Translations under genes and position numbers: made by a program
Notes under the pieces: generated by a model
Database searches by the model: none
Seen by the model: the letters and a program-made list of their open reading frames with translations, nothing else
Told to the model about the DNA's origin: nothing
Shown here: positions 1-10,103 of the stretch, one piece after another
Layout of the letters: each line of letters starts with the position of its first letter
Numbering within the stretch: position 1 is the stretch's first letter
Source: Chara braunii
Taxonomy: Eukaryota; Streptophyta; Charophyceae; Charales; Characeae
DNA: 20,239 nt
Reading direction: 5' to 3'
NCBI GenBank assembly: GCA_003427395.1
Contig: BFEA01000009.1
Coordinates: forward strand, 3,177,990-3,198,228

Positions 1-501
1 GGGAGTGAAACGGTATTCACCAGTTCGCAGTAGCTGATGCAGATCCCAGGGCTCGATCCCTAGTTCCCCACCTTACCTGTGTACAGTACCTGTGTCAAAC
101 CGTAGAGTTGAACCTGCGACCTGTAGGACCGCCAGTGGTAGGTAGGACATCGTAGGTTACAGGGTACAAGGGATTCGAACTGTAGACCTGTCGGGTAGGA
201 GTCTAGCTAGTCAAGGGGTCTTCGCTGTAGATGTTCGGAAAGGTCAAAGTCGTAGCTGCTGCTTACCTAAAAGGGCAGAGTCGTAGCTGCTACAGTACCG
301 AAAGGCCAAGTAGATGTTTCCAGAAGTGGCCTTTCGAAAGTCGGCCCACTGTAGGTCCAAGCAAGTGGGCAAGTGGTGGAAGTCCACCGTGCAAAGTCAG
401 CAGTCCCAGTCCAGTCAGTCCGGTTCAGTCAAGCAAGTACCGTCTGGGACTGTGTACACCGTGGGCCCGGGGTAACAGGGCAGACCAACGAGTCACAGAA
501 G

Positions 502-508
502 TATAAAT
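502..508 (+). promoter_or_regulatory. TATA box in LTR-like region
   Basis: TATAAAT lies in a GC-richer background about 790 bases before the likely gag start. This spacing suits an LTR U3 promoter with a transcript starting near 530-540. It is a match to a short consensus only; no transcript evidence is available. Confidence 0.4.
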
Positions 509-675
509 CAAGAGGCCGCGCACAGCCATTCATTCATTCCTGCGGAAGCCATGCGGAAGCGCTGCCTCAGCGTCTTGTGCGAGGAGGTCTGCAGTATGCC
601 CGAAGTCGAAGTGGGCCAGAAGACCGTAGCATAGCGATAGCGTAGAGGCAGCTATCGCTGCCATAGCTGTAGTCA

Positions 676-700
676 GTGTGTGTGTGTTGTGTGAGTGTGT
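676..700. repeat. (GT)n microsatellite, imperfect
   Basis: A run of GT dinucleotides is broken by one TT and one GA step. It lies in the non-coding LTR/leader stretch of element 1. Confidence 0.8.
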
Positions 701-1291
701 AGAGTGATGCGTGTGGGATATCCAGGGTGATCCGGTGTGTGAACAGTGAGTTGTTGGGCGTTGAGTCGTCATAGCCAGTGGAAGTGAACTCTTACCTAGA
801 AGCCATATCTCTAAGTACTGTGTGGGCGCATGTCACCAGTTTGCTGTGCTGCTGTTCACGTGCATGAAAAGTGTGAACGAGACGAGTCTGATTGCACATC
901 CCCCCATAAGACCTGCTTGTTGAGTTGTCTTGGTGTTTGGTACCTCCCTCACCCTGGTGTCGCTGCTGCTGGGCTGGTCCAAGTTGTCTTCCTTGAGTCT
1001 AGCAACCATTCCGCTCATTATTAAAAAAAAAAGTACATACATATATAGCTTTGGGAAGGTATTCGGCAATCAGCAACAGTCAGACCCACTCTGGAGTTAG
1101 TAATTAGTGGTATGGGTAGGTCTACGTGGTGAGGAGGTGAAGGCCTTCTCGTGCCTTTGATCACCATGGGTGACTATCCCATGTTCGCACTTCTCTCTCT
1201 GTCTGTGTGGGGACCTCTTCTTCGTTTTATCTTTCCTCTCGGGTTCCAGCGAACCCTCTTCTCACATGCAATGCTAAGGTCTGGGAAGTCA

Positions 1292-3299
1292 ATGCAGGCA
1301 CAAACAGTTGAAGAACAAGCAGAGATAGACCGCTGCCTGGCAGAAAAGAAGAAAGAGAAGGAGGAAAAGAAAAGGAAGGAGGAGGAAGCGAAGGAGTTAC
1401 TAGAAGAAAAAGAAAAGATGGAGAAGGAGAGGAAGTTAATGGAAGAATTGAAAGAAGAAGAAGAAGAAGAAGAAGAAGAAGAAGAAGAAGAAGAAGAAGA
1501 GGGGGGAAAGTTGGAAAGAAGGAGAATCCAGTCGAAAGAAGAAGGGGCTGAGAGCAGTCAGGCAGGGGCGATTCGTATGCGACAACTGGAGGCATTGAAC
1601 TGGATGGAGCAGTTCAGTTATCGGACTGAGTTCCCGGAAGAGACAGAGGAGGAGAAAAATGCCTTTATCATAAGGCTGGCCTCAACGGACGAGGCAGAGA
1701 AGAATTTACTGTTGGAGGAGAAGAAAGCAGAATTAAATAATAAGATGGTGGCGGCAAAAAAACAGTAGAAAAGAAAAAGTTGAAAGACGAGGCGGAAAGG
1801 TTGGAGAAGCTGCTGCAGCAACAAAAAGGAAAGCAAGCTGCCACATATGAACGACTATCCCTCCTAACAGATACTATCCTCCATACTAACAATGAACTTG
1901 CTGCACTCCACCGAACTGTTAATCGAATAGAGTTGCACCAAGGGGAATTCGAAGGAGTCTGAAATAACTTCCTGAGCAGTGCCTCATAACAAATTGATCA
2001 TTGCATATTTGAGTATGTTGACCAATTAGATAAAGCCCTCTGGAAAAGGTTAACCGACCCTGTCGTAGTAAGGAAACTAAAGATTGGAGGCAGGGAAGGA
2101 GATGGAGGTGATGATGGTGATGATGGGGACAAAAAAGGAAAGAGTCCAAGAAGAAGGACAACGAAACGGAGGAGTCCAGGCAAAAGATGAAGGTGAATCT
2201 GCCTTGGACTTATACGGGGAAGAAAGAAGAGAGTATATTTCATTGTGAAGTTGCAATGGATACCTACTTGTACGCGCAGAAGATCCTGTATTGGGACCGC
2301 GTGCATGGCTAGTTTGTGTTTAGCGGGTGATGCGATGAGTTTCGCCATCTCCTTGATGAAGGAGAGTGGCTGCACAACCATGGTCCTATATTCACAACAG
2401 ACACGGATCGAGGACTTCTTTAGAGCCCTTGAGAAAGAATCGAAGATAAGAATCTGGCCCGCAGGACCGAGTCTTTGATCGTAAACATTGGCGATCGTGA
2501 GTGGAAGACTGCGTCAGCGCTCAAAGCCACTATGGATGAACTCTTGCAGTGTCCGGGTCATGGACTGACACCCACACAGATTTTGAACAATTTTGCCAGA
2601 GCACTCCCGGATCCATTGAGAACCCAACTTTATCCCCACACTAAAGAAGAAGGAATGACTTACGAAAAGTTCAGCAAGATCGCAGTTGATCATGTTGGCT
2701 TTCTGCAAGAAGCACAATACTGTCATTATTGGAAAGATCTCCAGGCAAGGAAGAAATGGAGAGATCGCGCGATCTCAGGGAACATAGCTGGGAAAGATAA
2801 TCTCCTTTTCACTTTCGAAGAAGGAGGGGTAAAATCCCTTACCTACGATCAGATATATTACGGTTTAGAAGAAGACAACAATACTCACTTAGCCCAGGGA
2901 GGGGATTATGTGGCTGTTGCAGCCCGCGGAGGAGGGCGACAAGGAGGAAGAGGTCGTGGAAGAGGAAGAGGAGGTCGTGGCCGAGGTGGAGGAAGAGGAC
3001 CCGCCGCCCAGAGGGGTAGTGGCGAAGGTAGCTACTATAAGGGCAATATGGGTAATGATCCCTCGCAAGGTGGAAGAGGTTCCAACTCCACTGGGGGTAG
3101 AGGAAGAGGATACAATAAATGGCAGCCAGATCCACCCCATCTCAAGATCGTCGTAGGCAAACCTAGGGAACAAATGGGGATTGATGAGAAAACTTGGGAT
3201 GAGCGTAAGGCAGCCGGCCAGTGCTTCAAATGTGGTGACCCCGACCACATTGTTCCCTTCTGTCCCGAATATCGGTACCCAAAAAGGAACAACCAGTAG
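1292..3299 (+). pseudogene. Gag of element 1 (coiled coil, capsid, RGG-rich stretch, zinc knuckle), broken
   Basis: Gag would package the element RNA. The likely start is the ATG at 1292; an upstream ATG at 1151 would add about 47 hydrophobic residues unlike gag. The first part (1292-1768) is a highly charged Glu/Lys coiled coil containing a 16-unit GAA run. After a stop and a frame change the coil goes on to 1962. An Asp/Gly-rich then Lys/Arg-rich linker follows at about 2080-2188. The capsid-like part starts with a W-T-Y-T-G-K-K motif near 2199, matched in element 2 near 9178, and continues in the frame of 2475-3299 after two more shifts. It ends with an Arg-Gly-rich stretch (about 2926-3120) and a CX2CX4HX4C zinc knuckle at 3222-3263. 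The frame closes with TAG at 3297-3299, inside the hairpin of the proposed frameshift signal. Confidence 0.8.
1454..1501. repeat. (GAA)n trinucleotide run within gag
   Basis: About 16 pure GAA/AAG units encode an unbroken run of glutamates in the gag coiled-coil region. It may be a recent expansion, since the equivalent part of element 2 (8753-8890) is a mixed Glu/Lys coil without such a run. Confidence 0.9.
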
Positions 3300-3318
3300 A
3301 GGTAGCAGTTGCCTCTAC
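3278..3318 (+). promoter_or_regulatory. Candidate -1 ribosomal frameshift signal at gag/pro junction, element 1
   Basis: The heptamer CCCAAAA (3278-3284) is phased C-CCA-AAA in the gag frame, the X-XXY-YYZ form of -1 slippery sites. Eleven bases later a perfect 7-bp stem pairs GTAGAGG (3296-3302) with CCTCTAC (3312-3318) around a 9-nt loop beginning TAGCA. The gag stop TAG (3297-3299) lies in the 5' arm. After a -1 slip the frame is open through the protease to 3940. Element 2 has the same heptamer, spacer, stem and loop lengths at 10085-10125, with two compensatory pair changes. The 11-nt spacer is a little longer than the usual 5-9. Function is inferred, not shown. Confidence 0.65.
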
Positions 3319-3940
3319 AGGGACTCTAGATGCAAGCAGACTGTCATCCTCCCATCTAGAGGTNCCAATGGTAGAGACTGAGACGCTAAAAGGCCCCCAC
3401 CTAGTTAGCTGCCCAGAGGTTGCTTGTGTTAGGACTTCTCTAGGTGGTTCCCTCGCAAGCATAGGTGATGAACTGATCACTCGTCGCCACACTTGGTCCG
3501 AAATGAAGAAAAAAAAAAAGCAGTTGTTCATTGCAGACGTAGAAGTTAGTAGAGTAAGAGTGGGCGCGTTAATAGATAGCGGATCAACGAGCAATTATAT
3601 TAGCAAGAAAGGGCTACAAAAGATGCGCCTAGGGCTGAAGGTCCAGAAGTTAGACCAGCCCGTTGTAAGTAAGNTAGCGGATAANAGAGAAATGGTAGTA
3701 GATAGCAATGTTGAAGGGGTTAGGGCATACTTTCGGTTGGAGGCAGGGGGTAAGGTGGAACATGTTCTGCACGCCCTGACACTCTTAGTGGAGGACAGTC
3801 TCCCTTTTGACATGATACTAGGAACTGATTGGGGTGAGGCCGCCGATGCAGATGTGAAACTGGGTGAGCATGGATGTTGTTTGCCTAGCCCTGCAGGTGG
3901 AAAAAAAAAAAAAATCGACTTTACCATGCATCTGGCATAG
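3284..3940 (+). pseudogene. Retroviral-type aspartic protease, start of pol, element 1
   Basis: This is the aspartic protease domain that would process the Gag-Pol polyprotein. The -1 frame relative to gag is open from the slip site to TAG at 3938-3940, apart from unresolved bases at 3364, 3674 and 3685. The catalytic motif is D-S-G (3575-3583), in the context G-A-L-I-D-S-G-S, followed by the expected Y-I-S. Near the C-terminus there is an L-P-F-D-M-I-L-G-T-D-W motif, typical of Ty3/gypsy proteases just before the reverse transcriptase linker. The domain itself looks intact. It is labelled a pseudogene because the downstream polyprotein is broken at 3938. Confidence 0.8.
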
Positions 3941-4990
3941 AGAATAGCCTATCCCTTTGTTGCATGAGTGCCCCCGCGTTCGCCCGACATGTAGTCAAGA
4001 ACGACCTCACCGACCAAGTGTTTGTTACGTATGTGCGCCCGGTGAGTGAAAGTAAGAAAGAGGAAGAATCATTCCCTCCAATGTACAAAAACTGCTTATT
4101 GAGTTCGCAGATGTGGGAGAGGCCCCAAGTGGAGTGGTTGAGAGAGAAACCAAGCACCGGATAGAGTTAGAACCGAGCAGCCGGATTCCCAAGGGCCCTA
4201 TCTATAGGATGTCTCCAAAAGAGCTTGATGAACTGCGAAAACAATTGGATGAGTTGCTTGAGAAGGGGTGGATTAGACCAAGTTCCTCACTATTCGGTGC
4301 ACCAGTCCTGTTTGTGCCAAAGAAGGGCGACAAACTGCATATGTGCATAAATTACCGGGGACTCAACGCAATAATTGTTAAGAATGTTGAGCCATTACCA
4401 AGGATAGATGATCTTTAGACCGAGTATAAGGTTGCANATATTTTTTGAAAATAGATTCGAAATCAGGCTACCATAAGATTGAGGTTTTGCCCGAGGATNA
4501 NCATAAAACGGTTTTCCAGACCCGGTACGACCACTATGAGTTTGTGGTAATGCCATTCGGACTGACGAATGCTCCTGCAACCTTCCTGAGATGTATGAAT
4601 GAGTTGTTTCGTGACTGGCTTGATAAGTTAGTTGTTGTTTATTTAGATGATATAATGATTTTTAGTAAGAATCTGAGTGAGCATGAAGAGCACCTTCGAA
4701 TTGTGGTGAATAAGTCGTGAAAGGCGAAATTTAAGATTAATAGGAAGAAGTGTGAGTGGGCAAAGCATTAGGTTCTTTATTTGGAACATATGGTAGATGG
4801 TGATGGAATCAAGTCGGAAGACGTCAAGATTGCAGCCATTAGAGATTGGCCTAACCCACGCACGTTGACGGAACTGCGTTCGTTCCTTGGTCTGGCCAAC
4901 TATTATCGCAAATTCGTTCGAAACTTTATAGTAATTGATGCCCCATTGCGCAGATTGTTGCAGAAAAGAAACTATTTGGAAATGGGATGA
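3941..4990 (+). pseudogene. Reverse transcriptase domain of element 1, multiply broken
   Basis: The domain would copy the element RNA into DNA. It is spread over several frames: a linker near 3964-4090, the fingers at about 4090-4418 (motif [10 protein letters not shown]), the palm at 4445-4720 and the thumb/connection at 4781-4990. The palm carries [10 protein letters not shown] and an intact Y-L-D-D (4640-4651), so the active-site residues survive. Stops occur at 4416-4418, 4718-4720 (TGA where element 2 has an Arg codon) and 4768-4770. Unresolved bases lie at 4437, 4499 and 4501; the latter two fall in what should be a Gln codon by comparison with element 2 at 11277-11279. Confidence 0.85.
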
Positions 4991-5439
4991 GAATTGTACT
5001 GCGTCCTTTAAGCGTTTAAAGAAATGTTTAATTAATTACCCAGTGTTGAAAGTCTCAGACCCATCTCTGCCTTTTGTCGTAACCACTAACGCTAGTCAAT
5101 ATGAGATCGGTGTTGTACTCCCGCAAGACGATGGGAATGGGTACAAACCTGTTGAATTTATGTCTTGTAGACTGCCTAGCGAAAAGGTCGCCGCTTCTAC
5201 CTATGAGAGGGAGCTGTTCGCTCTGCAGGAAGNGTTGAATCACTAGCGACACTATCTTTTAGGTCGCCACTTCAAAGTCTACTCAGATCATGAAACACTT
5301 TATTGGCTAAAAACGCAGGCTCGGATGACACNTAAACTGACTAGGTGGGCCGGGGAAAACGATTAGTTTGACTTTGAGTTGAAGCCAGTAAAAGGAAAGT
5401 ACAATGTCGTCGTCGATGCATTAAGTAGAAAAGTTGATT
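4991..5439 (+). pseudogene. RNase H domain of element 1, catalytic Asp replaced
   Basis: This domain would remove the RNA strand of the RNA/DNA hybrid. It follows the reverse transcriptase and shows the usual order: the first-strand motif, Y-E-R-E-L-F-A-L-Q, H-Y-L-L-G-R-H-F, D-H-E-T-L and D-A-L-S-R. The first catalytic Asp of the expected T-T-D-A-S-Q is Asn here (AAC at 5088-5090); element 2 keeps GAC at the same place. A TAG at 5244-5246 replaces the Trp seen in element 2, and the frame shifts again before 5379. Confidence 0.75.
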
Positions 5440-6652
5440 TTTTCAGTGCTATCATTACATATCTAGATGCAAGCACCGAACTACAGGAAAATATGAAGTC
5501 TGCCTACGNGAGTGGTCCAATCTATAGCCAGCTAATTGGCAAGGTGCAGACAACACCACACGAAGTACCAGATTATAGGGTGACACAAGAACTGTTGTTT
5601 GAGAAGACCGACATCCATGATCGACTATGTGTCCCAAACAACGAGGAAATCCGTAGCATGATACTTAGGGAAAATAACGATGTTGAGGGGCATTTCGGAT
5701 GGAGGAAGACTTATGCTAACCTCCTACGCTCCTACAAATGGTCGGGAATGAAGCATGAATGCATTTCCTATGCGCAAGGCTGTCAGATTTATCAGAGGAA
5801 CAAGAGTTCCACACAACCTCCCCTTGGATTACTCAGACCCCTGCCGATTCTGTCGGGACTAGGGGACTCCGTGTCTATAGACTTTATGGACACTGAGATA
5901 AAGAGTAGAAATGGAAAAAGTCAGGTTATGGTGATAGTNGATCGGTTNAGCAAGTTTATTGTGTTCATTCCACTCCCTGGGGAAGCAAGAACTGATTTGG
6001 TAATTAGGGCATGTACCATTGGGTGGAGGATTCTGGGCATCCCTTGACTATTGTAAGTGACAANGATTCGCGGTTCACAGGTGAGCAATAACAGCAACTG
6101 ATGAAGGTATACGGTTCCAAATTGACTATGTCTTCAGGTAGTCACCCTGAGACAAATGGACAGACCGAGCAGATGAACAAGCTGCTGCAGCAAGTACCAC
6201 GCATGTACATTCGACCAAATCAGATTGACTGGGACGGACATCTGTCGAAGGTTGCAAGTGCCTATAACAACTCTCATCTAGCTACATCTAAAACACTGAC
6301 TGAACTGCATCTTGGATGGCGCCCTCGTAGACCCATTGACTGTCTAAACCCTGTTCAAGTGCAGAGACTCCCGCCAAGAACCAGGGAATTCGCTATTCAG
6401 TATCAGAAAAGATNTGGGAAAAGTTAAAGAGAATATTAGTAAAGCACAACATCAAATGATAGAACAAGCTAACAAGCACCGCAGACCCTCGCAATTTGCT
6501 ATAGGAGATTTGGTCTGGGTAAAGTCAAAAGAGCTTCTCCNTGAGGAGAACATTTCCCAGAAGTTGTTACCTGCCTATAGAGGACTGTGGCAGATTCTTG
6601 ATNTGATTGGTGATGTAGATGGTATTTCTTATGTTGTTGAAATTCTCCACAC
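5440..6652 (+). pseudogene. Integrase of element 1, frameshifted
   Basis: The integrase would insert the DNA copy. The N-terminal zinc-binding part is recognisable near 5688-5805 but its last Cys is Tyr (G-C-Q-I-Y-Q-R-N-K), so the HHCC site is damaged. The catalytic triad can be placed as D in S-I-D-F-M-D (5880-5882), D in V-S-D (6059-6061) after a frameshift at about 6030, and E in G-Q-T-E-Q-M-N (6167-6169). A TAA at 6088-6090 and another shift near 6415 break the rest. The C-terminal G-D-L-V-W-V-K motif is at about 6505-6525. Confidence 0.8.
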
Positions 6653-6961
6653 TTGCACACGTATCCGGTGTTTCATGCATCAAAGTTGCTTCCTTGCGTT
6701 AGTAATGAATTGTTTCCAACTCGCAGATTGATGATTCCCCCTGATATGGATGGAAATTATGATGTAGATCGGATTGTTGGGGAAGACGTTTACAGATCCG
6801 GGCGCAGGGGTAGACCACAACGACANTATAAGGTTAGGTTTGCCTATNAGGAACCTTCAGAAGATCGCTGGTTTACAAGAGATGAGCTAATTGAGACGNC
6901 ACCGCATATTGTGTCCTATTATGAGAGAGCTAAGAGAGNAATTAACATTATCGACATATAA
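6653..6961 (+). pseudogene. Chromodomain-like C-terminal tail of element 1 pol
   Basis: The first part is the end of integrase (V-F-H-A-S-K-L-L-P). A chromodomain-like module follows: V-D-R-I-V near 6762, Y-K-V-R-F-A-Y near 6827, E-D-R-W near 6859, and a closing I-V-S-Y-Y-E-R. In chromoviruses this module sits at the end of pol and is thought to guide insertion to chromatin. The order of hydrophobic and aromatic positions fits that family, but the match is by eye. Unresolved bases lie at 6826, 6848, 6899 and 6940. It ends with TAA at 6959-6961. Confidence 0.65.
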
Positions 6962-8416
6962 CATTGGTAACCTTCTCGGAGGATCTCAAAATAAGGCCGG
7001 CGNGAGTGAAAGGCCTTCCACGATTCAGACCCCAAGTTCGAGTTTCANGGTCAAAGGCCTGGGCCAAGAAAGGCCNAATCGGTTAGTTTCANAAAAGTCA
7101 CAGTTGGGTACCCTAGCAATCAAAGTCCAATAGGCACCCGACAAACAGTCACATCCTAGGGGCAAAATCACGTCTCATAACGAAGAGTCATATTGGAAAG
7201 TCACATCCCACGAGCAAAATGGCAATTCACAGGCAAGANTCTTGTCCCAGAGGCAGGAGTCACAATCCACAATAAAAAACCATGTGCCATAATTGAGAAG
7301 TCGTGACTCAAAGGCCCAAGCAGCAACACACCAATGAAAATTCGGGAAAGGTACCAAACCNTGACATTCGAAAGCAAACAGGCCGTGGGGATGTGGTACC
7401 GGAACCAAGTCAAGCCCCNAGAAGCAGAGGTTGGCACGAGTTGAAGCTCGATCCAAGACAATGTAAGGACTGGCCAGACTCCTCATTCGACAGATTGCTC
7501 ATTCGCATAAGGTGTGGAAGTGCNGGTGNACTTGTGCGCTATTGTGAGGGGCNGAGCGCTGAGCCAGAGAGCTGCGCTGTTAGAGGGAGAGAGAAAGAGA
7601 GAGGGAGCAGCCATAGCTNCCCAGCGCTGGCAGAGGGAAGGCANCCATAGCTGCGCCAATGCTGGTAGTCAGTAGAAGACCTCAGAAGGGTTAGTAGAGT
7701 TAGCAGTGGGTGTATTCAGAGTTGGTCTTTGAGTAGCAGGGAGTGAGAGTGCATGCAAATAGGGAGAGAAGATACACGAAGGTAGTAGACAGAGAGAAGA
7801 CCAAGAGAGAAGAGAGAAGAGTGCCAGGAGAAATACGTACCTGAGTGGAGATATTGGTGACTTGGGTTAGCGTTGTTGAGCGCTTGTGACTGAACTCCTA
7901 ATTGCTTATATGATAATTTGTTGGAATTCTAAAGTTGCGCTACCTGGTCTTCATCTCTCTGGCCTCCAGTGTGAACTTTGTGTGATCTCATTCATGCATG
8001 TTGTGTGATTGTGTGCGCTCATTGGTGTTGAACTGAGAGGTTCGTTGCACTTCTTGGTTTTGNAGACTAACCTTGTTGTGTATCTTGATCGCACTGGCCG
8101 TGGCATAGGACCTCCCTGCACAGTCTCTCAATTTTGAAACGTCGACCGTCATTAGTAGCAGGAAATGCCAGGAATTGGAAGTAGAAAACAGAAAATTGTT
8201 ATTTAGAATTTCTTGTTCTTTATTTATTTTTATTTCTTGCTGTGCTTTTTGAAAATTTGTTTGTGGCTGAGGCCGTGGAATTAACTTTTGATTATTACGG
8301 TCCTCAAACATGGCTTGCCTCTGGAAGTGTTTGATCCTGACCAGATTCAGTCCTCTATTTTTCTTTCCCATTTCCTTCGCATTCTTTGCTGATCAAGAAC
8401 AAGGAGACGAATATGT
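6962..8416 (+). other. LTR-like, non-coding stretch between elements 1 and 2
   Basis: No supported gene lies here. Short reading frames (for example 7303-7650) are interrupted by unresolved bases and resemble no known protein. From 7004 (gagtgaaagg) to the ccatagctg-plus-tagtcag motif (7648-7671) the landmark spacing is close to that of bases 3-677, as expected if both are copies of a related LTR. Bases 7130-7320 contain loosely repeated gtcacatcc-like phrases. Bases 7570-7830 are purine-rich (gagagagaag). Only about one LTR length fits here, so the 3' LTR of element 1 and 5' LTR of element 2 may be one and the same. Confidence 0.4.
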
Positions 8417-8629
8417 ATGAAGGGACATATTAAAGCCAAGAAAGAACAGATGCTAGGCAGACTGCGTCAGTTGCCTACTAAAGCACACCCCGCTAGACCA
8501 ACANCGGAACAGCATGTTNGTGGCCAGTTTAATCTGTGTGCTGCAAAAAAAGAACTGGAGAAGGCTGACGCTGCCATTACACTGCGGGAGGTCAGTGGGA
8601 GAGTGTGGCAGATCATTAATGAGCCTTGA
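8417..8629 (+). other. Small open frame before gag of element 2
   Basis: A 70-codon Lys/Arg/Glu-rich frame with two unresolved bases lies ahead of the gag coiled coil. It could be the degenerate N-terminal part of gag or leader sequence. I recognise no domain and cannot confirm it against element 1, whose gag start is dominated by an acidic coil. Confidence 0.25.
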
Positions 8630-8752
8630 TCAATTTGTCACTGAGCAGCTTGACTAACTGTCAAGGCATGGTGAAGAAAGAAGGAAAGAACGGAAAAAAA
8701 AAGAAAGACCGTCAAGTTCAAAGGGCGGTGATAAGAATTGAATATTCAGATA

Positions 8753-10103
8753 ATGGATGGTAACATTGCCCAATTGGAAGAGACATTGAAAGTTGAGAAA
8801 AAGAAGAGGGAAGCCTATCTCAAGGAGAAAGCGGAAAGAGAACAACAAGAAAGGAAAATGAAAGAAATAAAAGAAAAGATTAAGTTGGGATAAAAAACCG
8901 ACGTGGCATCCATGTTTGAGCACTTGATTTTGTATCTCGTCCAAATAGAAACCAAACTGGATTTTGTCATTATAGAAAAGGAACAGCTGAACGCTGAGCT
9001 CTCCACAATGACCAATCTAGTCAAAGGAAAGCAGAAATGACCAAGGAAGAAATCGAAGAAGATGGACAGGAACCACCGAAGGGAGAAACATTGTTGAAGA
9101 ATGCCATGAAAGCACAACGTCCCACAGAGGCAGAGACCTAAAAAAANAAAGAAAAAGTGAAGATGAAGTTGTCGTTCACCTACACCGGCAAGAAGGGAGG
9201 GAATCTACTGTTGTGGANTGCGGAGATTCATACCTATTGTTCAACCACCCCAGTAGATGAAGATAGCCANGTGGCGTTNACCACCTCATGTCTTGGTGAA
9301 GATGTCAAGCCATGGGTACTGTCAGAAGCGAATCTCACCGGATTTTAGTTTATTGGGGATTGGGCAAAGACACTGAACTTGAAAGAATTTTTGAAGAAAA
9401 TCNAGGAAAANNTTTTAAATAAAACAACAATAGATAAGGCTTTCGATGAACTTACCACTATAGGGAAACGCCGCTGGACCTTCGTTGATGCACTGTCAAG
9501 AGAGGTAGATAAATTATTGCAAGTCCTTGGTCTCAACATGCATGATGACCAGGTGTTGTATATCTACTTNCAGGCATTACCTGAGCCTATCAAGGATCAG
9601 CTGGTTGTAGAGGCCAAATCTGGTAAGTATTCNTACCGCCAATTTCGTGATATTGCTTCGTAGCGGGAGTAGATGACCTCCCCGGTGAAAGGTACGTTTG
9701 TCGGTGCAGTTAAGGGTGGGCAATCTCATGGNACGAGGAAAAGAATTATATGGAGACAAAAGGGATAGGACCACCTCCTTGTCGTTTTTTATNACGAGAC
9801 GATGGAGAGGTGGCCCCTTGAGGGAAACGAGGGTGAACAAGTAGCNGCAATGAGTCTGGAAAGAGTGACGTCACTGTTGTAGCGGCCAGCAAGGGAGGCG
9901 CAATTAGTAATGTAGTGAANAACAAGAGGCCTTGCTCCTTTCCCACGCATCCTGTTAAAGCCTTAGAGAGGCCNTGGAAAAAGCTTGGCATATTCCATAA
10001 GGAATGGTAGGAGCGCATGGACAATGGACAATGCCTCAAGTGTGGCACTGAAGGGCACATAGCATGGTGTCCTCTCATAAGGAACCCAAAATGGAGCAGN
10101 TAG
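8753..10103 (+). pseudogene. Gag of element 2 (coiled coil, capsid, zinc knuckle), broken
   Basis: A Glu/Lys coiled coil starts at ATG 8753 and continues in frame past a TAA (8891-8893) to about 9037. The capsid part begins near 9157 with S-F-T-Y-T-G-K-K-G, matching element 1, is interrupted by TAG at 9346-9348, and continues at 9379-9663 (R-W-T-F-V-D-A-L-S-R, A-L-P-E-P-I-K-D-Q-L). After more damage a zinc knuckle appears at 10032-10070 with spacing CX2CX4HX3C, one residue short of the usual form. No RGG-rich stretch is present before it, unlike element 1. The gag frame closes at TAG 10101-10103, next to the candidate frameshift hairpin. Confidence 0.75.

Larger units (their letters stand above)
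1..1150 (+). other. Probable 5' LTR (perhaps partial) and leader of element 1
   Basis: No credible coding frame is present. The stretch precedes gag and has a TATAAAT box at 502-508. A motif reading ccatagctg, then tagtcagt, lies at 661-677. A similar motif occurs at 7648-7671 in the stretch after element 1, and an A/T-rich TATA-like spot there sits at a comparable offset. The sequence is otherwise poorly conserved between the two places, so the LTR call rests on position and a few landmarks. LTR ends are not resolved. Confidence 0.45.
1..6961 (+). mobile_element. Ty3/gypsy LTR retrotransposon with chromodomain-like tail (element 1), decayed
   Basis: Domain order is gag coiled coil, capsid, zinc knuckle, aspartic protease, reverse transcriptase, RNase H, integrase, chromodomain-like tail, which is the order of Ty3/gypsy chromoviruses. 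The coding part runs from about 1292 to 6961 and changes frame many times, with several in-frame stops, so this copy cannot make a full polyprotein. Bases 1-1150 look like an LTR plus leader, but the window may begin inside the LTR, so the left end is uncertain. The right LTR, if present, lies in 6962-8416. I could not find a convincing primer-binding site, polypurine tract or target-site duplication. The gag/pro frame change looks programmed rather than accidental (see 3278-3318). Confidence 0.85.

Noticed and set aside
1-72. A tRNA-like stretch with a B-box/T-arm look (agggctcgatccct) near the window start
   Set aside because: The proposed ends do not form an acceptor stem and no anticodon arm or A box fits, so it is not a tRNA gene.
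1108-1125. tggtatgggtagg as a possible primer-binding site for initiator Met tRNA
   Set aside because: It agrees with the tRNA 3'-end complement only in the first six bases, too short to support a primer-binding site.
2889-3248. Long minus-strand frames opposite the gag nucleocapsid
   Set aside because: They are mirror images of the GGA-rich RGG coding stretch and have low-complexity Ser content.
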